A DNA stretch of 64,000 nucleotides from the NCBI GenBank assembly GCA_009843635.1, contig VYDB01000040.1, forward strand, positions 33,349-97,348, written 5' to 3'. The DNA is from Gammaproteobacteria bacterium. Its GTDB lineage: Bacteria > Pseudomonadota > Gammaproteobacteria > Pseudomonadales > Azotimanducaceae. Made by a program: the position numbers and the translations under genes. The notes beneath the pieces were generated by a model. That model did not search any database. It was not told where the DNA came from and saw only the letters and a list, made by a program, of their open reading frames with translations. Positions 1-8,895 of this stretch are shown one piece after another (position 1 is the stretch's first letter; each line of letters begins with the position of its first letter).

Positions 1-80
1 GGGTCGGCGAGCAAATCGCGGCTTTCCGGGTCGATGAGGAAGAACTCCTCCTCCACACCCAGCGTGATGGCGGTGGTCAT
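1..80 (-). CDS. Carboxylate-amine ligase, GCS2/YbdK family (N-terminus only)
   Basis: The ATG is at 80 and the gene runs off the left edge, so only about 26 residues are visible. They read M-T-T-A-I-T-L-G-V-E-E-E-F-F-L-I-D-P and continue. The segment TLGVEEEF-LIDP is the hallmark opening of the glutamate-cysteine ligase type 2 (YbdK) family, where the acidic run contributes to the metal/ATP site. Members form an amide bond between an amine and the gamma-carboxylate of glutamate, often gamma-glutamylcysteine. No catalytic region can be checked here, so family membership rests on this short match. Confidence 0.65.
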   Translation of the reverse strand, partial: MTTAITLGVEEEFFLIDPESRDLLAD

Positions 81-318
81 TGTTGGATTTGATCAGTGGG
101 GTGCGGGAATGCTACGGGAATCATGTAGCAAAATCAGCAGTGGCATCAGCGGCTAGCGTAAGGCCATACACTGCGCAAACGGGCAGCAATTCTCACTATG
201 ACATTTTCGTCAAAGCCTGAGTTGGTTCCGCCGCGCCGGCATGCAGGTGGCTCCGTGTCTCGATGCGCGGCCTCCGGGAAGGGGCCTCTCAGGGCGCGCT
301 AAGGTCCGCCTTTCCGAG

Positions 319-375
319 GTTCTCCTTTTGAAAAGGAGAACTACTAGAAAATTTCTCCTTTTCAAAAGGAGAAAT
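319..375. promoter_or_regulatory. Two perfect palindromes upstream of DUF4143 ATPase gene A
   Basis: The first palindrome (319-341) has arms GTTCTCCTTTT and AAAAGGAGAAC around G330. The second (351-375) has 12-base arms ATTTCTCCTTTT and AAAAGGAGAAAT around C363. They share the core TTCTCCTTTT-N-AAAAGGAGAA and their centres are 33 bp apart, about three helical turns. The second palindrome lies where the -35 of the TATAAT at 380-385 should be. This is the expected layout for a repressor operator with two dimer sites. Which protein binds is inference; the downstream gene product is the obvious candidate. Confidence 0.75.
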
Positions 376-385
376 GGACTATAAT
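357..385 (+). promoter_or_regulatory. Probable promoter of DUF4143 ATPase gene A
   Basis: A perfect -10 hexamer TATAAT lies at 380-385. The -35 position (about 357-362) reads CCTTTT, a poor match, and is buried in the second palindrome. Transcription would start near 392, leaving a leader of about 25 nt before the ATG at 416. A weak GAAAGAG at 408-414 sits very close to the start. The rest of the gap (81-318) shows nothing I can name. Confidence 0.5.
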
Positions 386-415
386 TCGCTGGACAGCACG
401 GAACCATGAAAGAGC

Positions 416-1735
416 ATGGACACGCGGATACGCCAAGCGCTCAGCGACCAACTGACCCGTTCCTGCCGTGAGTCGCCACCGCAATTCACCCCTCGGCGGG
501 TGGCTGGAAGCTATCGCTTTCCCGGCAAGGCCACCGCCGTGCTGGGCGCTCGCCGGGCTGGCAAGACGACGTTCCTTCATCAAATTCGTGCCGAACGAAT
601 TGCTGCTGGCGCCAGCGTGGACGGCGTGCCCTATATCTCCTTTGAAGACGAACGCATCGCGGGTCTTGAGGGGCGCGACCTCGGCTTCCTGACCGACGAG
701 TACGCCCGTGTAGCGCCGTCCGGCATAGATTCGCCCCCTGTCGCTTGGTGCTTCGACGAAATCCAATTGGTACCGGGCTGGGAGCGGTTCGTGCGGCGGC
801 TGCTCGATGAGGCCGAGTCCGAAGTGTTCGTATCCGGCTCTTCGGCGCAGTTGCTGTCGAAGGAGGTGGCCACATCCCTTCGCGGTCGGGGCTGGCATGT
901 GCTCATGCATCCGTTCGGATTTGATGAAGCCCTCCGCCATGCCGGCATCGCAGTTCCCGATAAATCCGATGCCGAGCCTTGGCGCGAAAGTAGGATGTTG
1001 GAGGCGGAGTTCGCCAAGTGGCTGGCCGCGGGCGGCTTCCCGGAAGCGCAAGGACTTGGCCCGGCACGGCGAGCCCAGTTGCTGCGCGACTATGTCGATG
1101 TCGCCATCCTGCGCGACGTGGTGGAACGCCACGATGTCCGCAACATCGCCGGGTTGCGCTCGTTGGTGCGGCACCTGCTCGGTAACGCCGGGTCGCTGTT
1201 CAGCGTCGAGAAGTTCCACCGCGCCTTGAAGTCGCAGGGCATCGCCATCGCCCGCGACACGGTGCATCAGTTGCTTGGCTACCTCGAAGACTGCTTCCTG
1301 GTTCGCGTGGTGTGGATGGAGGCTGGCTCGGAGCGGCAGCGCATGGTGAACCCGCGCAAGGTCTATCCGGTGGACACCGGCCTCATGCCGATCTTTGACC
1401 GCACTGGCCGCGCCAACCTTGGCCATGCGCTGGAAACCGCCGTGCTGGTGGAATTGGAGCGGCGCGGCATGGAAGTCACCTACGTCAAAACCGCCGACGG
1501 CTACGAGGTGGATTTCCTGGCGCGGACGCCCGATGGCAGGCGCGAGTTGATCCAGGTCTCAGCCGACCTTGGCGAAGAGGCCACCGCTCGGCGTGAGCTG
1601 CGCGCCCTGCTTGCCGCCGGCGCGGAGCACCCGGATGCATGCCTCCGACTGCTCACGCTGCGCCGAGACGACGTGCCGCCCTCGCTCCCCGCCCAAGTGG
1701 CCTGTCAGCCAACGCTGGAGTGGATGCTCGCCTGA
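416..1735 (+). CDS. AAA-type ATPase with DUF4143 domain (copy A)
   Basis: This is a 439-residue protein. Walker A is GARRAGKTT (44-52) and Walker B is WCFDEIQ (111-117). A winged-helix-like middle follows, and the C-terminal DUF4143 region contains EVDFLARTPDG...ELIQVS (364-382), laid out like a PD-(D/E)XK nuclease fold but ending QVS instead of the usual EVK. The family is widespread, often in variable genome regions, and its biological role is not established. The three copies in this window share this architecture but little sequence. The upstream paired palindrome is its most informative feature. The downstream neighbour cysS is on the other strand, so the gene is a single transcription unit. 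Confidence 0.85.
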   Translation: MDTRIRQALSDQLTRSCRESPPQFTPRRVAGSYRFPGKATAVLGARRAGKTTFLHQIRAERIAAGASVDGVPYISFEDERIAGLEGRDLGFLTDEYARVAPSGIDSPPVAWCFDEIQLVPGWERFVRRLLDEAESEVFVSGSSAQLLSKEVATSLRGRGWHVLMHPFGFDEALRHAGIAVPDKSDAEPWRESRMLEAEFAKWLAAGGFPEAQGLGPARRAQLLRDYVDVAILRDVVERHDVRNIAGLRSLVRHLLGNAGSLFSVEKFHRALKSQGIAIARDTVHQLLGYLEDCFLVRVVWMEAGSERQRMVNPRKVYPVDTGLMPIFDRTGRANLGHALETAVLVELERRGMEVTYVKTADGYEVDFLARTPDGRRELIQVSADLGEEATARRELRALLAAGAEHPDACLRLLTLRRDDVPPSLPAQVACQPTLEWMLA

Positions 1736-1748
1736 ACGTTGGCTGGCC

Positions 1749-3197
1749 TTATCCGGCTCGCTTCCATCGCGTGCCCGTCCTCGTGTCCTCCAGTTCGACT
1801 CCGGCTTCGGTCAGTTGGTCGCGGATCTCGTCGGCTCGGTCAAACTTCCGCGCCTTGCGCGCTTGGTTGCGCTCGGCGATTAGGGCTTCAATTTCCCCTG
1901 CCGAAATCCTCAGGTTGGCCGAAGATCTGGGGGCGCCAAACGAGGCCGTGGCAGACAGGGAATTGTCCTCTCCCGAATCCTCCAGCTCTTCCACGCCACC
2001 TTGAAAGTGCTCGTCAGCCGACTTGCCGAGCAGCCCCAGCAGCCAACCGCCAGCCTTCAGTTGGCGCCGTAGGCGCTCGGCTTCGGCTTCATCGTCGGTT
2101 CGGTTCAGTGCCCCTGCGGTGCCGTGCAGTGCGGCCAGCGCGCCGGGTGTGTTGAGATCGTCGGCAAGCGCTGTCAGCACCTCTTCGGGGAACTCCTCGC
2201 TGGGCGGCGTCGGCTCGCCGCTGCGCAACGCACCGTAGAGCCTGTCCAAGCTGCGGCGGGATTGCTCCAGCAGCTCGTCCGACCAGACCAAGGGTGAGCG
2301 GTACTGACCGGAGAGCAGCGCGTAACGCAGGGTTTCCCCCTCGTGTCTTTGCCGCAGTTCGGCGATGGTGACGATGTTGCCGAGGGACTTGGACATCTTC
2401 TCCTGGCCCAGGGTCAGCATGCCGTTGTGCAGCCAGTAGCCCACGCAATCCCGCTCGCCATGGGCGCAGCGCGATTGCGCCAGCTCGTTCTCATGGTGGG
2501 GAAAGGCCAGGTCGGCGCCGCCGCCGTGGATGTCGATGCGGGTGCCGAGATGGGTGTGGATCATCGCCGAGCACTCGATGTGCCAGCCAGGCCGTCCCCG
2601 ACCCCAGGGGCTTTCCCAGCCGGGCAGTTCCGGGGTGGAGGGCTTCCAGAGCACGAAGTCTTTGGGGTCGCGCTTGTAAGGTGCCACCTCCACCCGGGCG
2701 CCGTCGAGCATGTCCTCGAGCGATCGATGGGAGAGGCAGCCGTAGTGGGGGTCGGCAGGCACATGGAACAGCACGTGGCCCTCGGCGGCGTAGGCGAAGC
2801 CCTGGTCGATCAGCGTCTCGATCATGGCGATGATTTCAGTGATGTGCCCGGTGGCTCGGGGCTGCACGTCCGCGGGAAGAACGCCCAGCGCCTTGACGTC
2901 GTCGTTGTAGGCGTCGCTGAAGCGGTCCGCCAAGGCCTGTATGGGCTCGCCGCTGGCTAACGCCTGGGCATTGATCTTGTCATCCACGTCGGTGATGTTG
3001 GAGACGTAAACCACCTCGGGGTAAATGCTCGTCAGCAGGCGGCGCAGCACGTCGAACACCACCGCTGGGCGGCCGTTGCCGATATGCACCGGGCCGTACA
3101 CGGTCGGCCCGCAGACGTAGAGCGTCACCCGTTGAGGATCCAGCGGGCGAAAGACTTCCTTGCGCCCGGAGAGCGTGTTGTGGAGCTTGAGTTCCAT
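1749..3197 (-). CDS. cysS: Cysteinyl-tRNA synthetase
   Basis: Cytoplasmic class I aminoacyl-tRNA synthetase that charges tRNA-Cys, 482 residues. The zinc-site Cys29 (YVCGPTVY), HIGN (38-41, the HIGH motif), WHIECS (205-210), FPHHENE (233-238) and KMSKS (267-271) are all present. The C-terminal half carries an acidic, low-complexity insert at about 390-420, which makes it some 20 residues longer than the E. coli enzyme. The ATG at 3197 gives the standard MELKLHNT start. It is convergent with the DUF4143 gene, with a 13-bp gap between their ends. Confidence 0.97.
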   Translation of the reverse strand: MELKLHNTLSGRKEVFRPLDPQRVTLYVCGPTVYGPVHIGNGRPAVVFDVLRRLLTSIYPEVVYVSNITDVDDKINAQALASGEPIQALADRFSDAYNDDVKALGVLPADVQPRATGHITEIIAMIETLIDQGFAYAAEGHVLFHVPADPHYGCLSHRSLEDMLDGARVEVAPYKRDPKDFVLWKPSTPELPGWESPWGRGRPGWHIECSAMIHTHLGTRIDIHGGGADLAFPHHENELAQSRCAHGERDCVGYWLHNGMLTLGQEKMSKSLGNIVTIAELRQRHEGETLRYALLSGQYRSPLVWSDELLEQSRRSLDRLYGALRSGEPTPPSEEFPEEVLTALADDLNTPGALAALHGTAGALNRTDDEAEAERLRRQLKAGGWLLGLLGKSADEHFQGGVEELEDSGEDNSLSATASFGAPRSSANLRISAGEIEALIAERNQARKARKFDRADEIRDQLTEAGVELEDTRTGTRWKRAG

Positions 3198-3295
3198 GTG
3201 GTCGGCCTTTGGCTAACCGCCGTTGCGCCAAACTGTGAAGTATAGCCGCGCCGGTTGATAAGGGGCGCGAGCGTCGCCGGTTGGGTTGCCGGGCG

Positions 3296-4282
3296 TCAGC
3301 GGTCCAGCAGGTTGGCAGCTTGGTTGGGTGCCAGCGCCGGTGCCAGCAGGCGTTGGTTGATGATCGGATTGACGCCGATTTCGTTGCTTGCCGTTACCAA
3401 GGCCCGGGGGTTGGGATCGAGCTCGCGCCGCAAGGCGTCGATCAGCGCTTGGTAGCGTGCCTGGCCCGCCGCGGTGTAGCCGTGCAAATGCCAAGCCTCG
3501 CGCCAGTCCTTGCAGAAGTCGGTCAGGAGCCTCTTGTAGCATTCGACGAGCAGGGGATTGTTGCCTGGGTGTGCCTCGAAATCGCTTATCAGCGCTGCCG
3601 CCAGCGCATCGAGTTCGCCGGGCGCCATCACCGGTGCGGTGTTGTACCGCTCAGTGGCGATTTCGCCCTGCCAATTTGGGTCGAAGCGCACGAACTGGCT
3701 CCGTTCGGCGATCGCCGGCGCGTCGGCCACCGGATCCAGGGCTTCCATCTCCCGCACCAAACGCCAGAATCGCGATGAGCCAGCGGCGTCTATGACGAGG
3801 TGAATGCGGGTGATGGCGGCGCTGTTGACCACCCGGTGGCGGCGCCACGAATTGAATAGCCAGCACTCGCCAGCGGCCATATGGACCTGCGCTCCGCCGC
3901 AGTGGAAGATGACCGCAGGGTCGGTCACCACGGGAACGTGAATGCGCACCCGGGTGTGCCAGTGATAGTTGAAGTCCACATGTGCGGCTACTTCGCAGCC
4001 GGACTCCAGCCGCATCAACCGAGAGCGCCCCAACACTTCGCCGAAGCTGGCCATGGCCTGTTGCGCATACGCGCATCGCCGTAAATGGGGGGTGATGGCC
4101 ATGTGACCGTCGAAGGCGTCGTTGTCGCCGCCATCCCGGGAGATGAGGGCAACCGCCGAATTGCCTCTCATTCCGGACGGATGGGGCATCCAGGCCGCCT
4201 TAGGCAGGGCAGCGGCCTCGGCAGCCAGTCGGCCAGCGTCAAAGGCGAACGGCAGGCGAATGAAGGGACGGGAAAGTTCCAT
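3296..4282 (-). CDS. Aspartyl/asparaginyl beta-hydroxylase-domain protein
   Basis: A 328-residue predicted Fe(II)/2-oxoglutarate dioxygenase of the aspartyl/asparaginyl beta-hydroxylase family. The iron ligands are visible as H101-V-D103 in AAHVDFNYHWHTRVRIHVPV and a distal histidine in RRHRVVN (about 148-151). The preceding LESGCEVAAH and the following VHMAAGECWLFNSW fit the cupin-like core. The C-terminal 130 residues are unassigned and mostly helical in character. The substrate is unknown; bacterial members modify peptides or small molecules rather than EGF domains. It stands alone, divergent from the peptide transporter operon. Confidence 0.75.
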   Translation of the reverse strand: MELSRPFIRLPFAFDAGRLAAEAAALPKAAWMPHPSGMRGNSAVALISRDGGDNDAFDGHMAITPHLRRCAYAQQAMASFGEVLGRSRLMRLESGCEVAAHVDFNYHWHTRVRIHVPVVTDPAVIFHCGGAQVHMAAGECWLFNSWRRHRVVNSAAITRIHLVIDAAGSSRFWRLVREMEALDPVADAPAIAERSQFVRFDPNWQGEIATERYNTAPVMAPGELDALAAALISDFEAHPGNNPLLVECYKRLLTDFCKDWREAWHLHGYTAAGQARYQALIDALRRELDPNPRALVTASNEIGVNPIINQRLLAPALAPNQAANLLDR

Positions 4283-4320
4283 GGCGGCATTCTACGCGAT
4301 GGACGCACGTTCGGAGGCGC

Positions 4321-4378
4321 CGAGTTGCGCAGCAACTCGCACGTGCACCGTAGGTGTACGCCTTGGCCGAAGGCCAAG
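4321..4378. repeat. REP-like paired-hairpin element, copy 1 (plus a third hairpin)
   Basis: Hairpin 1 is CGAGTTGC-GCA-GCAACTCG (4321-4339, 8-bp arms). After a 2-nt gap, hairpin 2 has arms CGTGCACC and GGTGTACG closed by GTA (4342-4360, one G.T pair). A third hairpin, CTTGGCC-GAA-GGCCAAG, follows at 4362-4378. The first two match copies at 21525 and 29308 in geometry and in the conserved CC-GTNA-GG tip of hairpin 2. The element fills the gap between two divergent genes, so it is not simply a terminator. Confidence 0.65.
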
Positions 4379-4398
4379 CGCCGGGGTAGGCTGCGCGG

Positions 4399-5349
4399 AT
4401 GCAGGCATTCGTCACCCGCCGCCTTCTAGCGCTGGTTCCCACGCTGGTTTTCGCCAGCCTCATCGTCTTTGTCTCGATGCGGCTGATTCCGGGCGACGTG
4501 ATTGACCTGATGTTGGCGCAAAACGACCTGTCCACCGACCATGACCGGGCCGCCATCGAGGCGGCGCTGGGGCTGGATCAGCCGATGCACGTGCAGTACT
4601 TCCGTTGGATCGGAGGTGTGCTGGAGGGCGATCTGGGCCGTTCGCTGTGGCAGAACACGCCGGTCACCGAACAGTTGGCGGCCACTTTGCCGATCACCTT
4701 TGAGCTCGGCTTCCTCGCCCTTATCGTGGCCCTGACCGTGGCGTTGCCGATCGGCGTGTATTCCGCACTCAAGCAGGACACCCTGGGCGATTACGCCGCG
4801 CGCTCCTTCTCCTTGGTGATGCTCGCCATTCCAAGCTTTTGGCTGGGCACGTTGGTGATGGTATTCCCGTCGGTTTGGTGGCGATGGTCGCCGGCGTTGG
4901 AGTACACGCCGTTTTTTGAGGATCCGCTGAATAACCTGGCGCACATGATCGTGCCGGCCGTTCTGTTGGGCCTCTCGCTCTCGGCGGTGACCATGCGCAT
5001 GACCCGCACGATGATGCTGGAGGTGCTGCGCCAGGACTACATCCGCACCGCCCGGGCCAAGGGCCTGAACGAACCCCTAGTGGTGGTGCGGCACGCACTG
5101 CGCAACGGCCTGATCCCCGTGGTGACCTTGATCGGCCTGCAAGCGCCCCTGCTGATCGGTGGGGCGGTGATCCTCGAGCAGATCTTCGTCGTTCCCGGCA
5201 TGGGGCTGCTGCTGCTCGAAGCGGTCTTTCAGCGCGACTACCCGGTGATATCCGGCGTCTTCCTGGTCGTCGGCTTCGGCGTGCTGGTCATCAACTTGCT
5301 AGTCGATTTGAGCTACGGCTGGCTGGATCCAAAGGTGCGTCACCAATGA
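4399..5349 (+). CDS. Oligopeptide/dipeptide ABC transporter permease (OppB/DppB type)
   Basis: Inner-membrane permease of 316 residues with six predicted membrane segments. It opens with the family pattern FVTRRLLALVPTLVFASLIVF and carries the EAA loop as DYIRTARAKGLNEPLVVVRHALRN (about 213-236), which docks the ATPase. It is the first gene of a five-gene operon (permease, permease, receptor, ATPase, ATPase); the next gene overlaps by 4 bp (ATGA). The pathway is ATP-driven import of a peptide or similarly sized solute. No clear promoter was found upstream; three hairpins occupy that gap. Confidence 0.92.
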   Translation: MQAFVTRRLLALVPTLVFASLIVFVSMRLIPGDVIDLMLAQNDLSTDHDRAAIEAALGLDQPMHVQYFRWIGGVLEGDLGRSLWQNTPVTEQLAATLPITFELGFLALIVALTVALPIGVYSALKQDTLGDYAARSFSLVMLAIPSFWLGTLVMVFPSVWWRWSPALEYTPFFEDPLNNLAHMIVPAVLLGLSLSAVTMRMTRTMMLEVLRQDYIRTARAKGLNEPLVVVRHALRNGLIPVVTLIGLQAPLLIGGAVILEQIFVVPGMGLLLLEAVFQRDYPVISGVFLVVGFGVLVINLLVDLSYGWLDPKVRHQ

Positions 5350-6257
5350 GCGAGGTCACGCTGCCGGCGATTGGCACCCCGTCGGCCCGCCCGGCGCCGA
5401 AGGGCCTCACCGGGCGGCTGATTCACGAGAAGCCCCTAGGCGCTTTCGGCGGCGCGGTGTTTCTGCTCTTCTTGGTGTGCGGCGTCTTCGCCGAAATCAT
5501 CGCGCCCTACGGATTGAATGAGACCAACATGGCGGCGCGCCTGCTGCCGCCGTCCGCGGAGCACCTGTTCGGCACCGACCACTTGGGCCGCGACGTGCTC
5601 TCCCGGGTGCTGATCGGCGCCCAACTGTCGATGATCGTCGGCGCCTGCGCGGCGGCCTTGGCGACCTTGGTGTCCATCGTGCTCGGCGTGGCGTCGGGCT
5701 ACTTCGGCGGCCGGATCGACATGCTCATCCAGCGCTTCGTCGATGCCTGGATGATCTTCCCGGACCTGCTGCTGCTGATCGCGGTCATCTCCGTGGTCGG
5801 CCCCGGCATGACGGAGATCATCATCGTGCTCGGCCTGCTCTACGGCATTGCCGGCTCCCGCATCGTGCGCGGTGCGGTCATCGCCGTGCGGGAGAACGCG
5901 CACACCCACGCGGCCCGCTCGATGGGCGCAACGGCGCTGCACATTCTCCTGCGCCATATCCTGCCCAACATCATGCCGGTGGTGATCGTACTGTTCACCA
6001 CGCGCGTCGGCGCTGCCATCCTCACCGAAGCGGGGCTGTCTTTCCTGGGCCTTGGGGTGCCGCCGCCCGCGCCCACTTGGGGCGGCATGCTCAGCGGCAC
6101 CGGGCGCACCTACATGTACCTTGGCCCTTGGCTGGCGCTGGCACCCGGTTTGAGCCTCACCCTGGTGGTGTACGCCATCAACGTCTATGGCGATGCGCTG
6201 CGCGACCTGCTCGACCCGCGCATGCGCGGGGCCTCGGGGTTTCGGGGGGCTCGATGA
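5346..6257 (+). CDS. Oligopeptide/dipeptide ABC transporter permease (OppC/DppC type)
   Basis: Second permease, 303 residues. An N-terminal cytoplasmic stretch of about 30 residues precedes the first membrane helix, as usual for the DppC subfamily. The signature EHLFGTDHLGRDVLSRVLIGAQLS, shared by most DppC proteins, is present at about 73-96. The EAA loop is HAARSMGATALHILLRHILPN (about 188-208). It pairs with the upstream permease to form the channel. The start overlaps the previous stop and its own stop overlaps the receptor start, which implies translational coupling. Confidence 0.92.
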   Translation: MSEVTLPAIGTPSARPAPKGLTGRLIHEKPLGAFGGAVFLLFLVCGVFAEIIAPYGLNETNMAARLLPPSAEHLFGTDHLGRDVLSRVLIGAQLSMIVGACAAALATLVSIVLGVASGYFGGRIDMLIQRFVDAWMIFPDLLLLIAVISVVGPGMTEIIIVLGLLYGIAGSRIVRGAVIAVRENAHTHAARSMGATALHILLRHILPNIMPVVIVLFTTRVGAAILTEAGLSFLGLGVPPPAPTWGGMLSGTGRTYMYLGPWLALAPGLSLTLVVYAINVYGDALRDLLDPRMRGASGFRGAR

Positions 6258-7936
6258 GAAGGCTGCTCGGGTGGTTGCTGGCTGTGCTGCCCTTGGCCGC
6301 TGTGGCCGCGGACGAGGATGTAACGCCGCAGTACGGCGGCTCGCTCAACATCGGCACCGTGGTGGTCAGCCTCTCGCCGTTGTCTTGGGATCCAGCCGAC
6401 TGGGTTTGGAAAATCAACCACGACACCGGCGCCGTGCGCGAACAGCTTTTCGTCGGCGACCTTGAGCAGAGCGTGCGCAAGGGCGGCAAGCATCGGTTCA
6501 TCGCCGAATCCTACCTGCCGGACGACGCTTGGCGGGGCGAGTTGGCGGAGTCATGGGCTTGGGAGGGCCCGCTCACCTTGGCGGTTCGCCTGCGCCGGGG
6601 CGTGATGTTCCCGGACAAGCCAGGGGTGATGGCCGCCCGGGAACTGACCGCAGACGACGTGCTGTTCACCTTCGACTACTTAAGCGCCAGCCCGCGCCGC
6701 ATCGCCACCTACTTCGACCATATCGAGCGCTTGGAGGCGCGCGACGATCGCACCGTGGTGTTTCACTTCAGCAAGTTCAATGCGGAGTGGGCCTACCGCT
6801 TCGGCTACGGCTACTACTCCGCCATTATTCCCCGGGAGTTTGGCGGCGTGGACGGCCGGGATTGGCGCAACGTCACCGGCACCGGCCCGTTCAAGCTGGC
6901 GCGCTACGTTCGCGGCAACTCCCAGCGCTACGTGAGGAACCCCAACTATTGGGATCGGGAGCGCATTGGTGCCGAGGACTACGCCATCCCCTTCGTCGAT
7001 GACCTGACCTACCGCATCATCAAGGACGAGGCGACCTGGCTGACGGCACTGCGCACCGGCAAGCTGGACATCCTGGAGGCCATTCGCTGGATTGCCGTGG
7101 ATCACCTGAAGGAGACGACGCCGGAGCTGAAGTGGAGCCGTTGGCTGTCTTCCACGGGTCAGTTCATGGCCTTGCGCGTGGACCGCGAACCCTTCGACGA
7201 CGTGCGGGTGCGGCGGGCCCTGAACTTGGCAGTGAACCAACCGGAGATCGTCGAGCAATTCTACGGTGGCCACGCGGAGCTGATGGCCTACCCCCAGCAT
7301 CCGGACTACGGTCCCTACTATCAGCCCTTGGAGGAGATGCCCGCCTCCGTCCAGGAGCTGTTCAGCCACAATCCGGCCAAGGCTCGCGAACTGCTCGCGG
7401 AGGCTGGCTACCCGGACGGCTTCGAGGTGGAGGTGCAGGTATGCGCCTGCAGTCCCACGCACATGGACCTCGTGCCGCTCTTGGAGGACTACTTGGCCCA
7501 AGTGGGGGTGCGGCTGCTCATTCAGCCCATGGAGTACGCCTCCTTTCTGTCGTTGATGACCACCCTGAACCACGGCCCCGGCTATCTGATGGGCAGCGGC
7601 CACGTCAATCCCACCACCACCCTGCGCAAGAGCTTCAAGACCGGCCAGACCTGGAACCCGTCCCGCTTTTCGGACCCCGAGGTGGATCGCAAGATTGATG
7701 AGATTCACCGCACCCGGGATGAGGCCGAGCGCATCCGCATGATCCGCGAATTGACCGTGGAGATGCTCGACCGTGCCCCCTATCTCTGGCTGCCCATCGG
7801 CTACGCGTACACGGCTTGGTGGCCTTGGGTTAGAAACTATGGCGGGGAACTCCGGGTCGGCTCGCAACGGCCGGGCCCAATCTATGCCCGCATCTGGATC
7901 GATCGGGAAATGAAACGTTCGCTGGGGTTCAAGTGA
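6254..7936 (+). CDS. Peptide ABC transporter substrate-binding protein (SBP family 5)
   Basis: Periplasmic solute receptor of 560 residues. The ATG at 6254 overlaps the upstream TGA and yields a clean Sec signal peptide (MRRLLGWLLAVLPLAAVAAD, cleavage near AVAA-D); the frame is open further upstream but would bury this signal. Family 5 hallmarks include the LTADDVLFTFDYL segment, VTGTGPFKLARY, and the VRRALNLAVNQPEIVEQFYGGHAE region. It has no lipobox, so it should be soluble. Its position between the permeases and the ATPases is unusual, since the receptor is normally first in such operons. The ligand cannot be told from sequence. Confidence 0.9.
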   Translation: MRRLLGWLLAVLPLAAVAADEDVTPQYGGSLNIGTVVVSLSPLSWDPADWVWKINHDTGAVREQLFVGDLEQSVRKGGKHRFIAESYLPDDAWRGELAESWAWEGPLTLAVRLRRGVMFPDKPGVMAARELTADDVLFTFDYLSASPRRIATYFDHIERLEARDDRTVVFHFSKFNAEWAYRFGYGYYSAIIPREFGGVDGRDWRNVTGTGPFKLARYVRGNSQRYVRNPNYWDRERIGAEDYAIPFVDDLTYRIIKDEATWLTALRTGKLDILEAIRWIAVDHLKETTPELKWSRWLSSTGQFMALRVDREPFDDVRVRRALNLAVNQPEIVEQFYGGHAELMAYPQHPDYGPYYQPLEEMPASVQELFSHNPAKARELLAEAGYPDGFEVEVQVCACSPTHMDLVPLLEDYLAQVGVRLLIQPMEYASFLSLMTTLNHGPGYLMGSGHVNPTTTLRKSFKTGQTWNPSRFSDPEVDRKIDEIHRTRDEAERIRMIRELTVEMLDRAPYLWLPIGYAYTAWWPWVRNYGGELRVGSQRPGPIYARIWIDREMKRSLGFK

Positions 7937-8895
7937 TGGCGCTGCTGGACGTGGCGGACTTGACCGTCACCTTCCGTACCGATGGCGGGCTGGTGCGGGC
8001 GGTGGACTCGGTTTCGCTCAGCGTCGAAGCGGGGGAGACCTTGGCGCTGGTCGGCGAGAGCGGCTCCGGCAAGAGCGTCACGGCGCTGTCGATCCTGGGC
8101 TTGATGGCCCCTGGGCGCATTGAGCAGGGACGCATCGCCTTTGCGGGCGACGACTTGACCGCCTTGGACGAAGCGGCGCTGCGGGCCATTCGCGGCGACC
8201 GCATCGCCATGATCTTCCAGGAGCCCATGTCGTCGCTTAACCCGGTGCTGACCATCGGCAAGCAGGTGGCCGAGCCGATCTGGCTGCATCGCCGCTTGGC
8301 TTGGCGCGAGGCCTATGCCCAAGCCGCCGAGCTGTTGCGTAAGGTGGCCATTCCCGACGCTGAAGCTCGCTTGAACGACTATCCCCACCAATTCTCCGGC
8401 GGCATGCGCCAACGGGTGATGATTGCGATGGCCTTGGCCTGCCGTCCGCAACTCATCATCGCCGACGAGCCGACCACGGCCTTGGATGTCACCGTGCAAG
8501 CCCAGATTCTGTCGCTGCTCAAAGGGCTGACCCGGGAGACCAACGCGGCGCTGCTGCTGATCACCCACGATCTCGGCGTGGTGGCGCGCTACGCGGACCG
8601 GGTGGCAGTGATGTACGGTGGGCGCATCGTCGAAAGCGGCCCCGCCGCAGCGCTCTACGGAAAGCCGATGCACCCTTACACAGAGGGCCTCATGCGCTCG
8701 GTGCCCCGCCTCGACGGCCTCGCTCACGAGCGGCTGCCGGCCATCCCGGGCCAGCCGCCGGACTTGGCCAATCTGCCGACGGGCTGCGCCTTTGCGACGC
8801 GCTGCCCCCATGTCCATGACCTGTGCCGAGCTGCCACGCCCCCGCTTCGGGCCTTGGGCGATGCTCGTTCGGCGGCCTGTCACCGGCATGGCTGA
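7936..8895 (+). CDS. Oligopeptide ABC transporter ATP-binding protein (OppD/DppD type)
   Basis: Cytoplasmic ATPase of 319 residues. Walker A is GESGSGKS (40-47), the signature is FSGGMRQRV, Walker B is LIIADEPT, and the H-loop is LLITHDLG. The C-terminal extension characteristic of peptide importers is present ([14 protein letters not shown]), with cysteines that bind an iron-sulfur cluster in some homologues. ATG 7936 overlaps the receptor stop (TGATG), so I prefer it to the GTG one codon upstream. It works as a heterodimer with the next gene product. Confidence 0.93.
   Translation: MALLDVADLTVTFRTDGGLVRAVDSVSLSVEAGETLALVGESGSGKSVTALSILGLMAPGRIEQGRIAFAGDDLTALDEAALRAIRGDRIAMIFQEPMSSLNPVLTIGKQVAEPIWLHRRLAWREAYAQAAELLRKVAIPDAEARLNDYPHQFSGGMRQRVMIAMALACRPQLIIADEPTTALDVTVQAQILSLLKGLTRETNAALLLITHDLGVVARYADRVAVMYGGRIVESGPAAALYGKPMHPYTEGLMRSVPRLDGLAHERLPAIPGQPPDLANLPTGCAFATRCPHVHDLCRAATPPLRALGDARSAACHRHG

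Noticed and set aside
210..407. A small minus-strand frame over the twin palindromes
   Set aside because: Its residues are a translation of the palindromes and flanks; there is no ribosome-binding site or family match.
362..1426. A 354-codon open frame antisense to DUF4143 gene A
   Set aside because: It mirrors the third-position GC bias of the real gene, has no recognisable motif, and the plus-strand reading carries Walker A/B and DUF4143 motifs.
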